64,000 bases of DNA from Azospirillum sp051124815 (GTDB lineage Bacteria > Pseudomonadota > Alphaproteobacteria > Azospirillales > Azospirillaceae), in contig NZ_CP118487.1 of assembly GCF_051124815.1 (NCBI RefSeq), positions 496,001 to 560,000 on the forward strand, in the 5' to 3' direction. Positions 16,648 to 24,845 of the stretch are shown here, in pieces. Positions within the stretch are counted from its first letter, which is position 1. Every line of letters begins with the position of its first letter. Below the pieces are notes generated by a model. It was not told where the DNA came from. It did no database searches and was given only the letters and a program-made list of their open reading frames with translations. A program made the translations under genes and the position numbers.

Positions 16648-16673
16648 GCGCCGCTTTCCCCGGAGAGCGGCGC
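16648..16673. terminator. Terminator between the small gene and the RND operon
   Basis: A perfect 8-bp stem GCGCCGCT / AGCGGCGC (16648-16655 and 16666-16673) followed by TT, placed between convergent genes. Confidence 0.55.
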
Positions 16674-16695
16674 TTCGCAATTCGGCGGCGACGCT

Positions 16696-17076
16696 TCACC
16701 CCTCCAGAACCTCGCGCACGACCGTCATCACCTCGGCTGGGGTGAAAGGCTTGCGCAGGGTGCGGTGCGCGCCCAGCGCCTCCGCCACCGGCAGCACGTC
16801 CAGCGACGCGCGGGCGCCGCCGCCGGAAATCGCGATGATCTTCAGCGACGGCGCGCCGCGCCGCAGCTCCATGATCGTCGCCAGCCCTTCCTGGTTCGGC
16901 ATGAAGATGTCGGTGATGACCAGATCGACGGGCCGGCCGGCCGGCCGGTCGCGAAAACGCTGCATCCCCTCCACCCCGTCGCTGGCGCCGACCGCCTCAT
17001 GGCCGGCCATCGTCAGCGTGCGCAGCAGCACCGCACGGGCCACGTCGTCGTCGTCGATGATCAGCACGCTGGCCAT
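16696..17076 (-). CDS. Single-domain response regulator (CheY-like)
   Basis: A 126-aa receiver domain without an output domain. The phosphoacceptor region is complete: the acidic pocket SVLIIDDDDVARA at the N-terminus, the phosphorylated Asp in LVITDIFMPNQEG near residue 57, Ser in IIAISGGGAR, and Lys-Pro in RTLRKPFTPAEV. It starts MASVLIIDDD at 17076, 16 bp after the RND transporter stop, so it is the third gene of the efflux operon. No kinase is encoded nearby. Its place in the operon suggests stress-linked phosphorelay output, but its target is unknown. Confidence 0.88.
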   Translation of the reverse strand: MASVLIIDDDDVARAVLLRTLTMAGHEAVGASDGVEGMQRFRDRPAGRPVDLVITDIFMPNQEGLATIMELRRGAPSLKIIAISGGGARASLDVLPVAEALGAHRTLRKPFTPAEVMTVVREVLEG

Positions 17077-17092
17077 GGCGCCGGTTCCCTCC

Positions 17093-20000
17093 TCACTCCG
17101 CCGGATGGGGCAGGCCGTGGGCCGAGCCGCCATCCGCCCCCGGCTCCGCAGCATCATCCCGCATCGGCTTCTTGCGGGCGAAATAGCTGTAGACCGTCGG
17201 CACGACGAACAGGGTCAGCAGCGTGCCCAGCGTCATGCCGCCGACGATGACGGCGCCGATGGCCTGCCGGCTTTCGGCACCCGCCCCCTTGGCGTAGGCC
17301 AGCGGCAGCGCGCCCAGCACCATGGCGCCGGTGGTCATCAGGATCGGCCGCAGGCGCAGCACGGCGGCTTCCTCCACCGCCTTGCGGATGTCGGTACCCG
17401 CACGCTGGAGCTGGTTGGCGAACTCCACGATCAGGATGCCGTGCTTGGTGATGAGGCCGACCAGGGTGACGAGGCCGATCTGGCTGTAGACGTTCATCGT
17501 CCCGCCGCTCATCTGCAGGGCGGCCAGCGCGCCGGTCATCGACAGCGGCACCGTCAGCATGATGACGAAGGGATCGATGAAGCTCTCGAACTGCGCCGCC
17601 AGCACCAGATAGATGAAGGCCAGCGCCAGCACGAAGACGAAATAGAGCCCGGTCGCCGATTCGCGGAACTCGCGGCTCTGCCCGGCATAGTCGGTCTGGG
17701 CGGTGGCCGGCAGCACCTTGTTCGCCGCCGCCTGCATCACCGACAGCGCCTCGCCCAGCGAAGTCCCCGGCGCCAGCGTCGCGGTGATGGTGGCGGAGCG
17801 CAGCTTGTTGAAGTGGTTCAGCTCCTTCGGTGCCACCCGCTCCTCGACCTTCACCAGATTGGCGAGCGAGATCATCTGGCCCGGCCCGCCGGTGGCCGAG
17901 GTGCCTCCGCGGACATAGATGCCGGCAATGTCGTCCGGGTTCCGGCGGTCGACGTTCGCGACCTGGACGATCACGTCATACTGCTTGCCGTCCTTCTTGA
18001 AGCGGGTCACCTGCCGTCCACCCAGCAGCGTTTCCAGCGTGCGGCCGACGGTATCGACATCCACCCCCAGATCGGCCGACTTGTCGCGGTCGAGCGTGAC
18101 ACGCAGTTCCGGCTTGTTCAGCTTCAAATCGGTGTCGAGGTTGGTCAGGCCGGGGAACTTGCGCGCCTCCGCCATCATGCCGTTGACCATCGTCTGCAGC
18201 TCCTCGAACGGCAGCGAGGTCTGGATGACGAAGTTGACCGGCTTGTCGATCGGGCTCTGCCCCAGCGACGGCGGGTTGGTGACGAAGCCCAGGATGCCGG
18301 GGATGCCGAACATCTTGGGGAACAGCTGGGCGGTGATCGCCTGCTGCTTCACGTCGCGCTCGTCCCAGTCGATCAGGCGGACGAAGGCGATGCCCTGGTT
18401 GACCACGGGGAAGCCGACGACGACGAAGAACTTCTCCAGCACCGGGATCTGGCGGAACAGCGCCTCCATCCGCTGGGCGTAGCCCATGGTGTAGTCGAGC
18501 GTCGAGCCTTCCGGCGCGATGGCGATGCCGACGATGGTGCCGCGGTCCTCCACCGGCGCCAGTTCCGACTTCAAGCCGGTGAACAGCACATAGCTGGCCG
18601 CGGCGACGCCCAGCCCGATCAGCAGAACCACGGGCCGTGCCCGCAGCGACAGGCGCAGCAGCCGGCGATAGCCGTTGGTCATCCCCTCCAGGAACCGTTC
18701 GATGGCGCGGTAGAGCAAGCCGTGCTTGGTCTCATGCTTCAGCAGCTTGGAGCACATCATCGGCGACAGCGTCAGCGCGACGAAGCCCGACACGATGACG
18801 GCGCCGGCCAGCGTCAGCGCGAATTCGGTGAACAGCCGCCCGGTGCGCCCGGTCATGAAGCCGATGGGCGCGTACACCGCCGCCAGCGTGATGGTCATGG
18901 CGATGACCGCGAAGCCGATCTCGCGCGATCCCTTCAACGCCGCCTGGAACGGGTTCATCCCCTCTTCGACATAGCGGAAGATGTTCTCCAGCATGACGAT
19001 GGCGTCGTCGACGACGAGGCCGATGGCCAGCACCATCGACAGCAGGGTCAGCGTGTTGATGGAGAAGCCGAAGGCGTACATCAGGGCGAAGCCGCCGATC
19101 AGCGACACCGGGATGGTCACCAACGGCACCAGCGTCGCCCGCAGCGAACGCAGGAAGAAGAAGATGACCAGCACGACCAGGATGATCGCTTCGAAGATGG
19201 TGTGGAACACCGCGTCGATCGACTTGGCGATGAAGACCGAGCTGTCGTAGCCGACATCGACCCCCATGCCCTCGGGCAGGGCGGCGCGGATCTTCGGCAG
19301 CGCCTCGTTGACCGCCTTCGACACGTCCAGCGGGTTGGCGGTGGACTGCTTCACCACGCCGATGGCGACGGCACCGCGGCCGTTGAAGCGGGCGCTGACC
19401 CGCTCGTCGAGCGCCCCCAGCTCCGCCCGGCCGATGTCGCGCAGCCGGACCAGATAGCCCGAATCGTCGCGCAGGATGATGTTTTCGAATTCGGCCGGGC
19501 TGCGCAGGTCGGTTTCCGACACCACGGTGAACTCGCGCGCCACGCTTTCGACGCGGCCGGCCGGGATCTCGACATTCTGCCGGCGCAGCGCGTTCTCGAC
19601 ATCCTGCGGCGTCACCCGGTAGGCGGCCATCCGCTGCGGGTCGAGCCACAGCCGCATGGCGAATCGGCGCTCGCCGAAGATGCGGACCTGCGCCACGCCG
19701 GGCAGGTTCTGCAGCCGGTCCTTGACGTAGCGGTCGGCGAAGTCCGTCACCTCCAGCGGCGAATGCCGGTCGGAGGAGAAGGCCAGATAGATGATCGGCT
19801 GGGCGTCGGCCTCCACCTTGGCGATGACCGGCTCGTCGATCTCCGATGGCAGGGCGGCGCGGACGCGCCCCACCCGGTCGCGCACGTCGCTGGCGGCGAC
19901 ATCGACGTTGCGGTCCAGCCGGAAACGCAGGGTGATCTGCGACTTCTCCGCCCGGCTGATCGAGGACATCACGTCGATGCCCTCGATGCCGGCGAGGCTG

Positions 20001-20206
20001 TCCTCCAGCGTCTGGGTGACCTGGCTTTCGATGATCTGGGCCGAGGCGCCTTTATAGGTCGTCTCCACCGTGACGACCGGTTCGTCGATCTTGGGATATT
20101 CGCGCACCGACAGGCGCTGGTACGACACAATGCCGATCAGCATCAGGGCGAGGCTCATCACCGTCGCCAGGACGGGACGGCGAACGGAAATCTCGGACAG
20201 GATCAT
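17093..20206 (-). CDS. RND efflux transporter permease (HAE1 family)
   Basis: A 1037-aa inner-membrane proton-driven multidrug exporter, full length for the AcrB/MexF-like class. The N-terminus MILSEISVRRPVLATVMSLAL starts TM1. Two large periplasmic loops follow TM1 and TM7. TM4 carries the proton-relay Asp pair in IGLVVDDAIVMLENIFRYVE near residue 405, and TM10-11 contain GLITKHGILIVEFANQLQ near residue 935 with the partner Lys. It works with the adaptor encoded 4 bp upstream and an outer-membrane channel that is not in the window. The substrate cannot be told from sequence. It lies between the adaptor and a CheY-like gene. Confidence 0.95.
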   Translation of the reverse strand: MILSEISVRRPVLATVMSLALMLIGIVSYQRLSVREYPKIDEPVVTVETTYKGASAQIIESQVTQTLEDSLAGIEGIDVMSSISRAEKSQITLRFRLDRNVDVAASDVRDRVGRVRAALPSEIDEPVIAKVEADAQPIIYLAFSSDRHSPLEVTDFADRYVKDRLQNLPGVAQVRIFGERRFAMRLWLDPQRMAAYRVTPQDVENALRRQNVEIPAGRVESVAREFTVVSETDLRSPAEFENIILRDDSGYLVRLRDIGRAELGALDERVSARFNGRGAVAIGVVKQSTANPLDVSKAVNEALPKIRAALPEGMGVDVGYDSSVFIAKSIDAVFHTIFEAIILVVLVIFFFLRSLRATLVPLVTIPVSLIGGFALMYAFGFSINTLTLLSMVLAIGLVVDDAIVMLENIFRYVEEGMNPFQAALKGSREIGFAVIAMTITLAAVYAPIGFMTGRTGRLFTEFALTLAGAVIVSGFVALTLSPMMCSKLLKHETKHGLLYRAIERFLEGMTNGYRRLLRLSLRARPVVLLIGLGVAAASYVLFTGLKSELAPVEDRGTIVGIAIAPEGSTLDYTMGYAQRMEALFRQIPVLEKFFVVVGFPVVNQGIAFVRLIDWDERDVKQQAITAQLFPKMFGIPGILGFVTNPPSLGQSPIDKPVNFVIQTSLPFEELQTMVNGMMAEARKFPGLTNLDTDLKLNKPELRVTLDRDKSADLGVDVDTVGRTLETLLGGRQVTRFKKDGKQYDVIVQVANVDRRNPDDIAGIYVRGGTSATGGPGQMISLANLVKVEERVAPKELNHFNKLRSATITATLAPGTSLGEALSVMQAAANKVLPATAQTDYAGQSREFRESATGLYFVFVLALAFIYLVLAAQFESFIDPFVIMLTVPLSMTGALAALQMSGGTMNVYSQIGLVTLVGLITKHGILIVEFANQLQRAGTDIRKAVEEAAVLRLRPILMTTGAMVLGALPLAYAKGAGAESRQAIGAVIVGGMTLGTLLTLFVVPTVYSYFARKKPMRDDAAEPGADGGSAHGLPHPAE

Positions 20207-20210
20207 CGGT

Positions 20211-21368
20211 TCAGCTCCCCGACGATGCGTTTGGGGCCGGCTTGCTGGGGACCACGCTGACCGGCGCGCCGTCGCGGATCTTCAACTGGCCGGCGGTGAC
20301 CACCATGTCGCCGGGGGCGAGACCCTTGGAAATCTCCACCTCCGCATTGCGGCGTTCGCCCAGCGTCACGCGGGTCTGCGCCACCTTGCCGTCGACCACC
20401 TTGAAGACATACTGGTCCTTGCCGAAGGCGACGATGGCCTGTTCCGGTACCAGCACCGCGTCGGGCACCGTGGTCAGCGTCAGCGACACCCGCGCGAACA
20501 GGCCGGGGCGCAGCGAGCCGTCCGGGTTCGGCACGCGGGCGCGGATCGCCAGCGCGCGGCCGTTCACGTCCACCAGCGGGTCGATGGCATAGACGGTGCC
20601 GTCGAAGCTGCGCCCGCCGAAGGCATCCACCGCCACCTTCACCATCTGCCCGACCCTCACCGCCTGCAGGAACATCTCCGGCACGCGGAAGTCCAGCTTC
20701 AGCGTGTCGATGTCCTCCAGATTCACGATGTCCTTGCCGGCCTGGACGAAGTCGCCGACCGACACCTTGCGCAGGCCCAGCACGCCGTCGAAGGGCGCGG
20801 TGATGACCTGTTTGTCGAGCTGCGCCTTGGCCAGTTGCACCGCCGCCTCGTCGGCCAGCAGCTTGGCGGCCGCCTGTTCGCGGTTGCGCATGGGACCGGT
20901 GTTCTGGCGCATCAACTGGTCGGCACGCGACAGTTCGGCACGGGAGAAGGCGATGCTTGCCTGCGCCTGTGCCAGGGTGGCGCGGGCGATGGCGTCGTCC
21001 AGCCGGACCAGCACGGTGCCCTTGGCGACGCGTTGTCCTTCCTTGAAGGCGATCTCGCTGATGCGGCCGGCGATTTCCGGCCGGATCACCACCGATTCGT
21101 TGGACAGCAGCGAGCCGACGGCGGTCACCGTCCGCTCCACCATGCCGATGCGGACCGGAACGGCCTCCACCGGCATCGGCGGCGCGCCGCCCGGCGGCTT
21201 GGCTCCCCCCGAGGCGCCGCCGGTAGCGAGCGCACCGCCGGACACGGCACCGGTCACCATCGCGGTCAGCCCGGCGACCGTCCCGCCCTGCTTCACGAAA
21301 TACCAGTAAGCCCCGCCGGCGAGAGCCGCCAGGACGAGGAGAGCAGCGATGCGAAGCGTGTGGCGCAT
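20211..21368 (-). CDS. RND periplasmic adaptor (membrane fusion protein)
   Basis: A 385-aa HlyD/AcrA-type adaptor joining the RND pump to an outer-membrane channel. It has an N-terminal membrane anchor (IAALLVLAALAGGAYWYFV), a Gly/Ala-rich stretch, a lipoyl-like half-motif (VGSLLSNESVVIRPEIAGRI), an alpha-hairpin (LAQAQASIAFSRAELSRADQ), the second lipoyl half (ITAPFDGVLGLRKVSVGDFV) and beta-barrel/MP domains (VPEQAIVAFGKDQYVFKV). No lipobox is present. It is the first gene of the efflux operon; the inverted repeat at 21429-21450 lies 61 bp before its ATG. Confidence 0.93.
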   Translation of the reverse strand: MRHTLRIAALLVLAALAGGAYWYFVKQGGTVAGLTAMVTGAVSGGALATGGASGGAKPPGGAPPMPVEAVPVRIGMVERTVTAVGSLLSNESVVIRPEIAGRISEIAFKEGQRVAKGTVLVRLDDAIARATLAQAQASIAFSRAELSRADQLMRQNTGPMRNREQAAAKLLADEAAVQLAKAQLDKQVITAPFDGVLGLRKVSVGDFVQAGKDIVNLEDIDTLKLDFRVPEMFLQAVRVGQMVKVAVDAFGGRSFDGTVYAIDPLVDVNGRALAIRARVPNPDGSLRPGLFARVSLTLTTVPDAVLVPEQAIVAFGKDQYVFKVVDGKVAQTRVTLGERRNAEVEISKGLAPGDMVVTAGQLKIRDGAPVSVVPSKPAPNASSGS

Positions 21369-21428
21369 GGGACCGGGATCCGGACGGGTTTCACCTTGCC
21401 GCAGCGCAACCGAAAGGGGCGCCGGGCA

Positions 21429-21450
21429 AACTGAACTATATCGTTCAGTT
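21429..21450. promoter_or_regulatory. Operator-like palindrome of the RND operon
   Basis: A perfect 8-bp inverted repeat AACTGAAC / GTTCAGTT (21429-21436 and 21443-21450) with spacer TATATC, which on either strand could be a -10 element. The size and position fit a TetR/AcrR-type repressor site, but no such regulator gene is adjacent. Confidence 0.6.
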
Positions 21451-21471
21451 CACATCCGGAGTCGAGAAGGT

Positions 21472-21819
21472 TCAGCGATCAGAACCGTCCGCCGGTCCGT
21501 TTGTGGCTGCCACGACCTGAGGTCCACCGCTCTCCAGCCGGCCGGCCCGCATCGGTACCGTCTTGCCGCCGCACAGCGTCACCCACAGGTCGGCGGAATC
21601 GCCGGCCGCCACCGGTTCGTCGCCATCCATCCGCCGGACTTCCCCGCCTTCCAGGTCGAGACCCGGTGCACAGCAGGGCGACTCGCCGGCGCCCACCAAT
21701 GCGCGGACGCAGCCATTCTCGATCCGGATGTCACATAATCCGTCATGGACCCGCGCGTTCTTCAGCCAGAACTTCCCATTGGCGGGGATGCGGGCGAGGC
21801 AGCAGGTCGGGGCGTTCAT
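21472..21819 (-). CDS. Small protein resembling an amidohydrolase without its barrel
   Basis: A 115-aa protein. Residues about 17-60 (FWLKNARVHDGLCDIRIENG, then CVRAL, then GLDLEGGEV) look like the N-terminal beta-sandwich of cytosine-deaminase-type amidohydrolases. Residues about 68-95 (PVAAGDSADLWVTLCGG, then TVPMRAGRL) look like the C-terminal end of the same fold. The roughly 300-residue metal-binding TIM barrel between them is missing, so no hydrolase activity is expected. There are four Cys, including CC pairs. It is either an internally deleted relic or a small stand-alone beta-sandwich domain. The start ATG at 21819 follows GGGTAAACTCC, a weak site. Confidence 0.55.
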   Translation of the reverse strand: MNAPTCCLARIPANGKFWLKNARVHDGLCDIRIENGCVRALVGAGESPCCAPGLDLEGGEVRRMDGDEPVAAGDSADLWVTLCGGKTVPMRAGRLESGGPQVVAATNGPADGSDR

Positions 21820-21913
21820 GGAGTTTACCCGTGTCCGGTCCGGCGATGTGCAACGCAGCAAGACTGACACAAAATGGTAAAGCAAAACCAGCAGGAGCTT
21901 GGGTTTTCCGGGT

Positions 21914-22759
21914 TTACCCGGTCTCCAGCGCCAGGAACTCCTGGAAATTGGCGCAGCGGCCGGCCTTGAAGGCGGCCTCATAGGCGGCGTTGCGGGCACG
22001 CTTGGCGGCGATCGACCCGGCGAAGAGCTGTCGCAGGACCTCGTCCCGGATACCCAGCCCGTCGCCGGCCAGCCGGTCCAGCACATGGCGGTAACAGCGC
22101 TCCGCCCGCTCGCCGCTGTCGGCGGAAAAGGTGATGGAGCCGGCGCGCTGGCGATATTCGTAAAAGGGCGTCGCCACCAGCGGCACCGGGCCGGTGGCGT
22201 CGAGCACCCGGACATTGAAGACCACGTCGTCGCAGAAGTTCACGTCGTCGTCCCAGCCCGGCACCAGTTCGCGCCGCACCACCGGGAACATCGGCACGGA
22301 GGTCGCCACGAATCCCTCGCCGTCCAGCAGGGCCGGGGCCTTCCCCTCCTCAAACAGGCGCAGCAGCGGCGAATTGTCCTCGTCGCGCACCACCGCGACA
22401 TTGTCGAAGGCCGCACCATGGGCGAGCGCGAGCGGCGCCAGCGCCGTCAGCCGGCCGGGGCGGAAGCGGTCGTCGGCGTCCAGCGGCGCCACCAGCGCCA
22501 GCCGCGCCGCATCCAGCCCGGCATTGCGCGCGGCGGGCGCCCCGGCGCCGACCCGGCCGGTGCTCGCGAAGACCAGCCGCGGATCGTCGATTCCGGCGGC
22601 CAGCAGGGTCGGCTGGTAATCGGTGCCGTCGTCGCTGACGATCACAGCCTCCCACGCCGTCCAATCCTGATCCAGCAGGCTCTGCACCGCGCGGGCTATG
22701 GTCTCATGGGCGCGGTGGGCCGCGATGATGACCGATACGCCCGTTCCGTTCCCACGCAT
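21914..22759 (-). CDS. Family 2 glycosyltransferase
   Basis: A 281-aa inverting GT-A glycosyltransferase transferring a sugar from a nucleotide donor. The nucleotide-binding start GVSVIIAAHRAHETIARAVQ, the first acidic motif VIVSDDGTDY near residue 43, and the DxD-like motif LVAPLDADDRFRPG near residue 98 are clear. The acceptor half contains PGWDDDVNFCDDVVFNVRV. No membrane segment is seen, so the enzyme is cytosolic or peripheral. It stands alone between the amidohydrolase-shell gene and the ClpP-like gene. The acceptor is unknown; a role in surface polysaccharide or glycoprotein synthesis is only a possibility. Confidence 0.88.
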   Translation of the reverse strand: MRGNGTGVSVIIAAHRAHETIARAVQSLLDQDWTAWEAVIVSDDGTDYQPTLLAAGIDDPRLVFASTGRVGAGAPAARNAGLDAARLALVAPLDADDRFRPGRLTALAPLALAHGAAFDNVAVVRDEDNSPLLRLFEEGKAPALLDGEGFVATSVPMFPVVRRELVPGWDDDVNFCDDVVFNVRVLDATGPVPLVATPFYEYRQRAGSITFSADSGERAERCYRHVLDRLAGDGLGIRDEVLRQLFAGSIAAKRARNAAYEAAFKAGRCANFQEFLALETG

Positions 22760-22962
22760 TCCGCCGCACTCCCAACCATTCTCACGCCATCCATTCCCAC
22801 GGCGGAGTTTGGCCGTGGGCGGCGAATGGCGTCAATGCTGCGCGGCCATGCCGCTCCCCGCTCATGCCCGGCTTTGCAACCGCCCCTTACCCGCCGAGAT
22901 GCCGCGTGGTAGGAAGAGACATCGTGCCGCGCCGACAGGAAGGACACCCGCGTGTTCGGTGA

Positions 22963-23017
22963 ATGGAACAGTGGAACATCCCCGGAAAACTGTTGCACGC
23001 TGTTCCAAACGTTCCAT
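22963..23017. promoter_or_regulatory. Paired inverted repeats upstream of the ClpP-like gene
   Basis: ATGGAAC-AGT-GGAAC (22963-22977) is mirrored by GTTCC-AAAC-GTTCCAT (23002-23017) across 24 bp. Each arm has two half-sites, like a double operator. It lies in the 460-bp gap at 22760-23218. That gap also contains a 12-bp tandem repeat (ACCCATGGCCTT, twice, about 23032-23055) and no credible gene. Confidence 0.5.
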
Positions 23018-23218
23018 CCGGCCCCACCACCACCCATGGCCTTACCCATGGCCTTACCCATCGATTTTGGCCCGGCGGACGTTGAACATGAAGGCCGGAC
23101 GGGCTATGTGGTGAAGCAGGCAAGGCGCATGCGGCAGCGGGACAGCGGCCGGGGGTCTCCTCCGGCGGCGCATCCCGGTCCCGATACCCCGCTTCCGATA
23201 CCAGGGAGAAGAACATCA

Positions 23219-23845
23219 ATGGCGCAGGTCGGATACACCCGGTTCGACGACGAACCTGAAAAGGAACCGGACGAGAAGTCGAAGGAAAGCGCCCAGCCGC
23301 AGTTCGCCGCCGTGCAGCAGAGCCTGTTCAAGGCGCGCACGGTCCTGATCTTCGGTCAGATCGACATGAAGCTGGCGCAGGTCGTGTCGGCCCAACTGCT
23401 GGCTCTCGCCCATGAGAACGACGACGACATCACCGTCGTGGTCAACTCGCCGGGCGGCCATGTCGAGGCGGGCGACACCATCCACGACATGATCCGCTTC
23501 ATCAAGCCGCGGGTGAAGATGCTGGGCACGGGCTGGGTCGCCAGCGCCGGCTGCCACATCTATCTGGCGGCGAAAAAGGAAGACCGCTTCTGCCTGCCCA
23601 ACACCCGCTTCCTGATCCACCAGCCGCTGGGCGGAACGGGCGGCCGGGCGACGGACATCGCCATCGAGGCGAAGGAAATCATCCGCATGCGCGAGCGTCT
23701 GAACAAGATCATCGCGCGTGAGACCGGGCAGCCGTATGAAAAGGTCGCCAAGGACACCGACCGCAATTACTGGATGTTCGCCGAAGAGGCGAAGGATTAC
23801 GGCATCGTCAGCCACGTCATCAACACGATGGACGAGCTGAAGTAA
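23219..23845 (+). CDS. ClpP-like serine protease with altered catalytic triad
   Basis: A 208-aa ClpP-family protein with the usual crotonase-like fold. The oxyanion turn NSPGGHVEAGDTIHDM, the nucleophile Ser109 in GWVASAGCHIYLAA and His134 in FLIHQPLGG are kept. The third triad residue, Asp in the TDRD-type motif of E. coli and B. subtilis ClpP, is Asn183 here (TDRNYWMFAEEAKDYG). An extra acidic N-terminal stretch (about 20 residues, DDEPEKEPDEKSKES) precedes the fold. No clpX, clpA or tig is adjacent. It may be a second, weakly active or structural ClpP paralogue. The start ATG follows AGGGAGAAG, and a strong terminator follows the gene. Confidence 0.88.
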   Translation: MAQVGYTRFDDEPEKEPDEKSKESAQPQFAAVQQSLFKARTVLIFGQIDMKLAQVVSAQLLALAHENDDDITVVVNSPGGHVEAGDTIHDMIRFIKPRVKMLGTGWVASAGCHIYLAAKKEDRFCLPNTRFLIHQPLGGTGGRATDIAIEAKEIIRMRERLNKIIARETGQPYEKVAKDTDRNYWMFAEEAKDYGIVSHVINTMDELK

Positions 23846-23865
23846 CGGTTGGGTCTATCCAACAG

Positions 23866-23904
23866 AAAAGGGCACTTTCTCCTTCGCGGGAAAGTGCCCT
23901 TTTT
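23866..23904 (+). terminator. Strong terminator of the ClpP-like gene
   Basis: A perfect 14-bp stem AAAAGGGCACTTTC / GAAAGTGCCCTTTT (23866-23879 and 23890-23903) with a U-run end, 20 bp after the stop codon; textbook rho-independent, and usable from both sides. Confidence 0.9.
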
Positions 23905-23954
23905 CATTTCCGATAACAGCCTCGAAGCTGAAACGATGACGGCAATGCGCTTCC

Positions 23955-24251
23955 TCAGACCGATACGTCCAGCATTGATCCGCGCTGGCGATAGCCCTGG
24001 GCATTCACCCGGGCGGCAAGCGCACCGGCATTGGTGTCGACGGCCTCTTTGCTCTCGGTGCCGCTGCGGGTATCGCGGGACTGGTCGGACTTTCCGATGG
24101 CCGGGGGCGCGGCCACCGTCTGGGTACGCACCGGCGGCGCCACCTGCTGCGCCGCCTGGACCGCCGGGGACATGGCGATCTGCGCCGCGGGCGTCAGCTG
24201 CGGCATTGGCTTCAGCGTCTGGTAGGACGGTATGGCCGGATTGAATTGCAT
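23955..24251 (-). CDS. Small Pro/Ala/Gln-rich hypothetical protein
   Basis: A 98-aa low-complexity protein (MQFNPAIPSYQTLKPMPQL, then AAQIAMSPAVQAAQQVAPP, and a charged KSDQSRDTRSGTESKEA segment ending MLDVSV). There is no signal peptide, membrane segment or known family. It resembles the disordered small proteins found near flagellar or secretion genes, but nothing here supports that role. The ATG at 24251 is preferred to an in-frame TTG at 24257. It is separated from panD by 54 bp, so it may be downstream of panD on the same transcript. Confidence 0.5.
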   Translation of the reverse strand: MQFNPAIPSYQTLKPMPQLTPAAQIAMSPAVQAAQQVAPPVRTQTVAAPPAIGKSDQSRDTRSGTESKEAVDTNAGALAARVNAQGYRQRGSMLDVSV

Positions 24252-24304
24252 TCCCAAAATATGCGCCTACCCGGCGCAGGTTTCAAGAAGCTCGGCCGTA
24301 GCCG

Positions 24305-24748
24305 TCATTCCGCCGGTTCCAGCGCCTCCGTCGGGACGAGGCCGTCACGGATGGCGAAGCCGTAACGCCCCTCCTCCAGGGCCGTCACATCGTAATGCAG
24401 GGCTTTGGCGATGCTGTTGTCGGCGTTGAAGGTCAGGACGCGCGGCTTCAGCGCCGCGATCTCGGTCGGCTGGCAGTACCAGGAGGCGGCGATGATCACC
24501 TCGTCGCCGGGCTGGCAACTGCGCGCCGCCGAGCCGTTGAGCACGCAGGCGCGCGACCCGCGCTCGCCATAGATCACATAGGTGCTGATGCGGGTGCCGG
24601 AATTCTTGTTCCAGATCTCCACGAACTCCAGCGGCACAATGCCCACCGCCTCGCAATGCTCCGGGTCCAGGGTGATGGAGCCCTGATAGTTCAGGTTGGC
24701 GTCCGTCACCCGGATGCCATGCAGCTTCGCCCGTACCACCTTGATCAT
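24305..24748 (-). CDS. panD: Aspartate 1-decarboxylase
   Basis: Pyruvoyl-dependent decarboxylase making beta-alanine for pantothenate and CoA. The 147-aa precursor self-cleaves between Gly23 and Ser24 (LNYQGSITLD), giving a pyruvoyl group on the alpha chain. Catalytic and structural segments are present: KLHGIRVTDANL, VEIWNKNSGTRISTYVI (Arg/Thr/Tyr) and SAARSCQPGDEVIIAAS. The C-terminus is about 20 residues longer than in E. coli, as in other alphaproteobacteria. No panB or panC is nearby. Translation starts MIKVVRAKLHG, the standard N-terminus. Confidence 0.96.
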   Translation of the reverse strand: MIKVVRAKLHGIRVTDANLNYQGSITLDPEHCEAVGIVPLEFVEIWNKNSGTRISTYVIYGERGSRACVLNGSAARSCQPGDEVIIAASWYCQPTEIAALKPRVLTFNADNSIAKALHYDVTALEEGRYGFAIRDGLVPTEALEPAE

Positions 24749-24845
24749 CGCCCAGCCCCCACGAATGCGGTTCCGCCCGTCGCGCTCGTTTGTAACGGCA
24801 ATGATGGAAAGGGCAAGCGGAGTCTCGCTGCACCACGGAATGACT

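Noticed and set aside
16643..20260. A 1205-residue open frame on the plus strand opposite the RND pump
   Set aside because: It is an antisense shadow of a high-GC gene: His/Arg/Gln/Gly-rich, no domains, and it fully covers the RND permease, which has perfect motifs.
22965..23005. EcfG promoter before the ClpP-like gene
   Set aside because: GGAAC half-sites are present but none has a GTT at 16-17 bp; the inverted repeat explains them better.
22952..23218. N-terminal extension of the ClpP-like protein
   Set aside because: It runs through the regulatory gap and repeats; the ATG at 23219 has the ribosome site and gives the family start.
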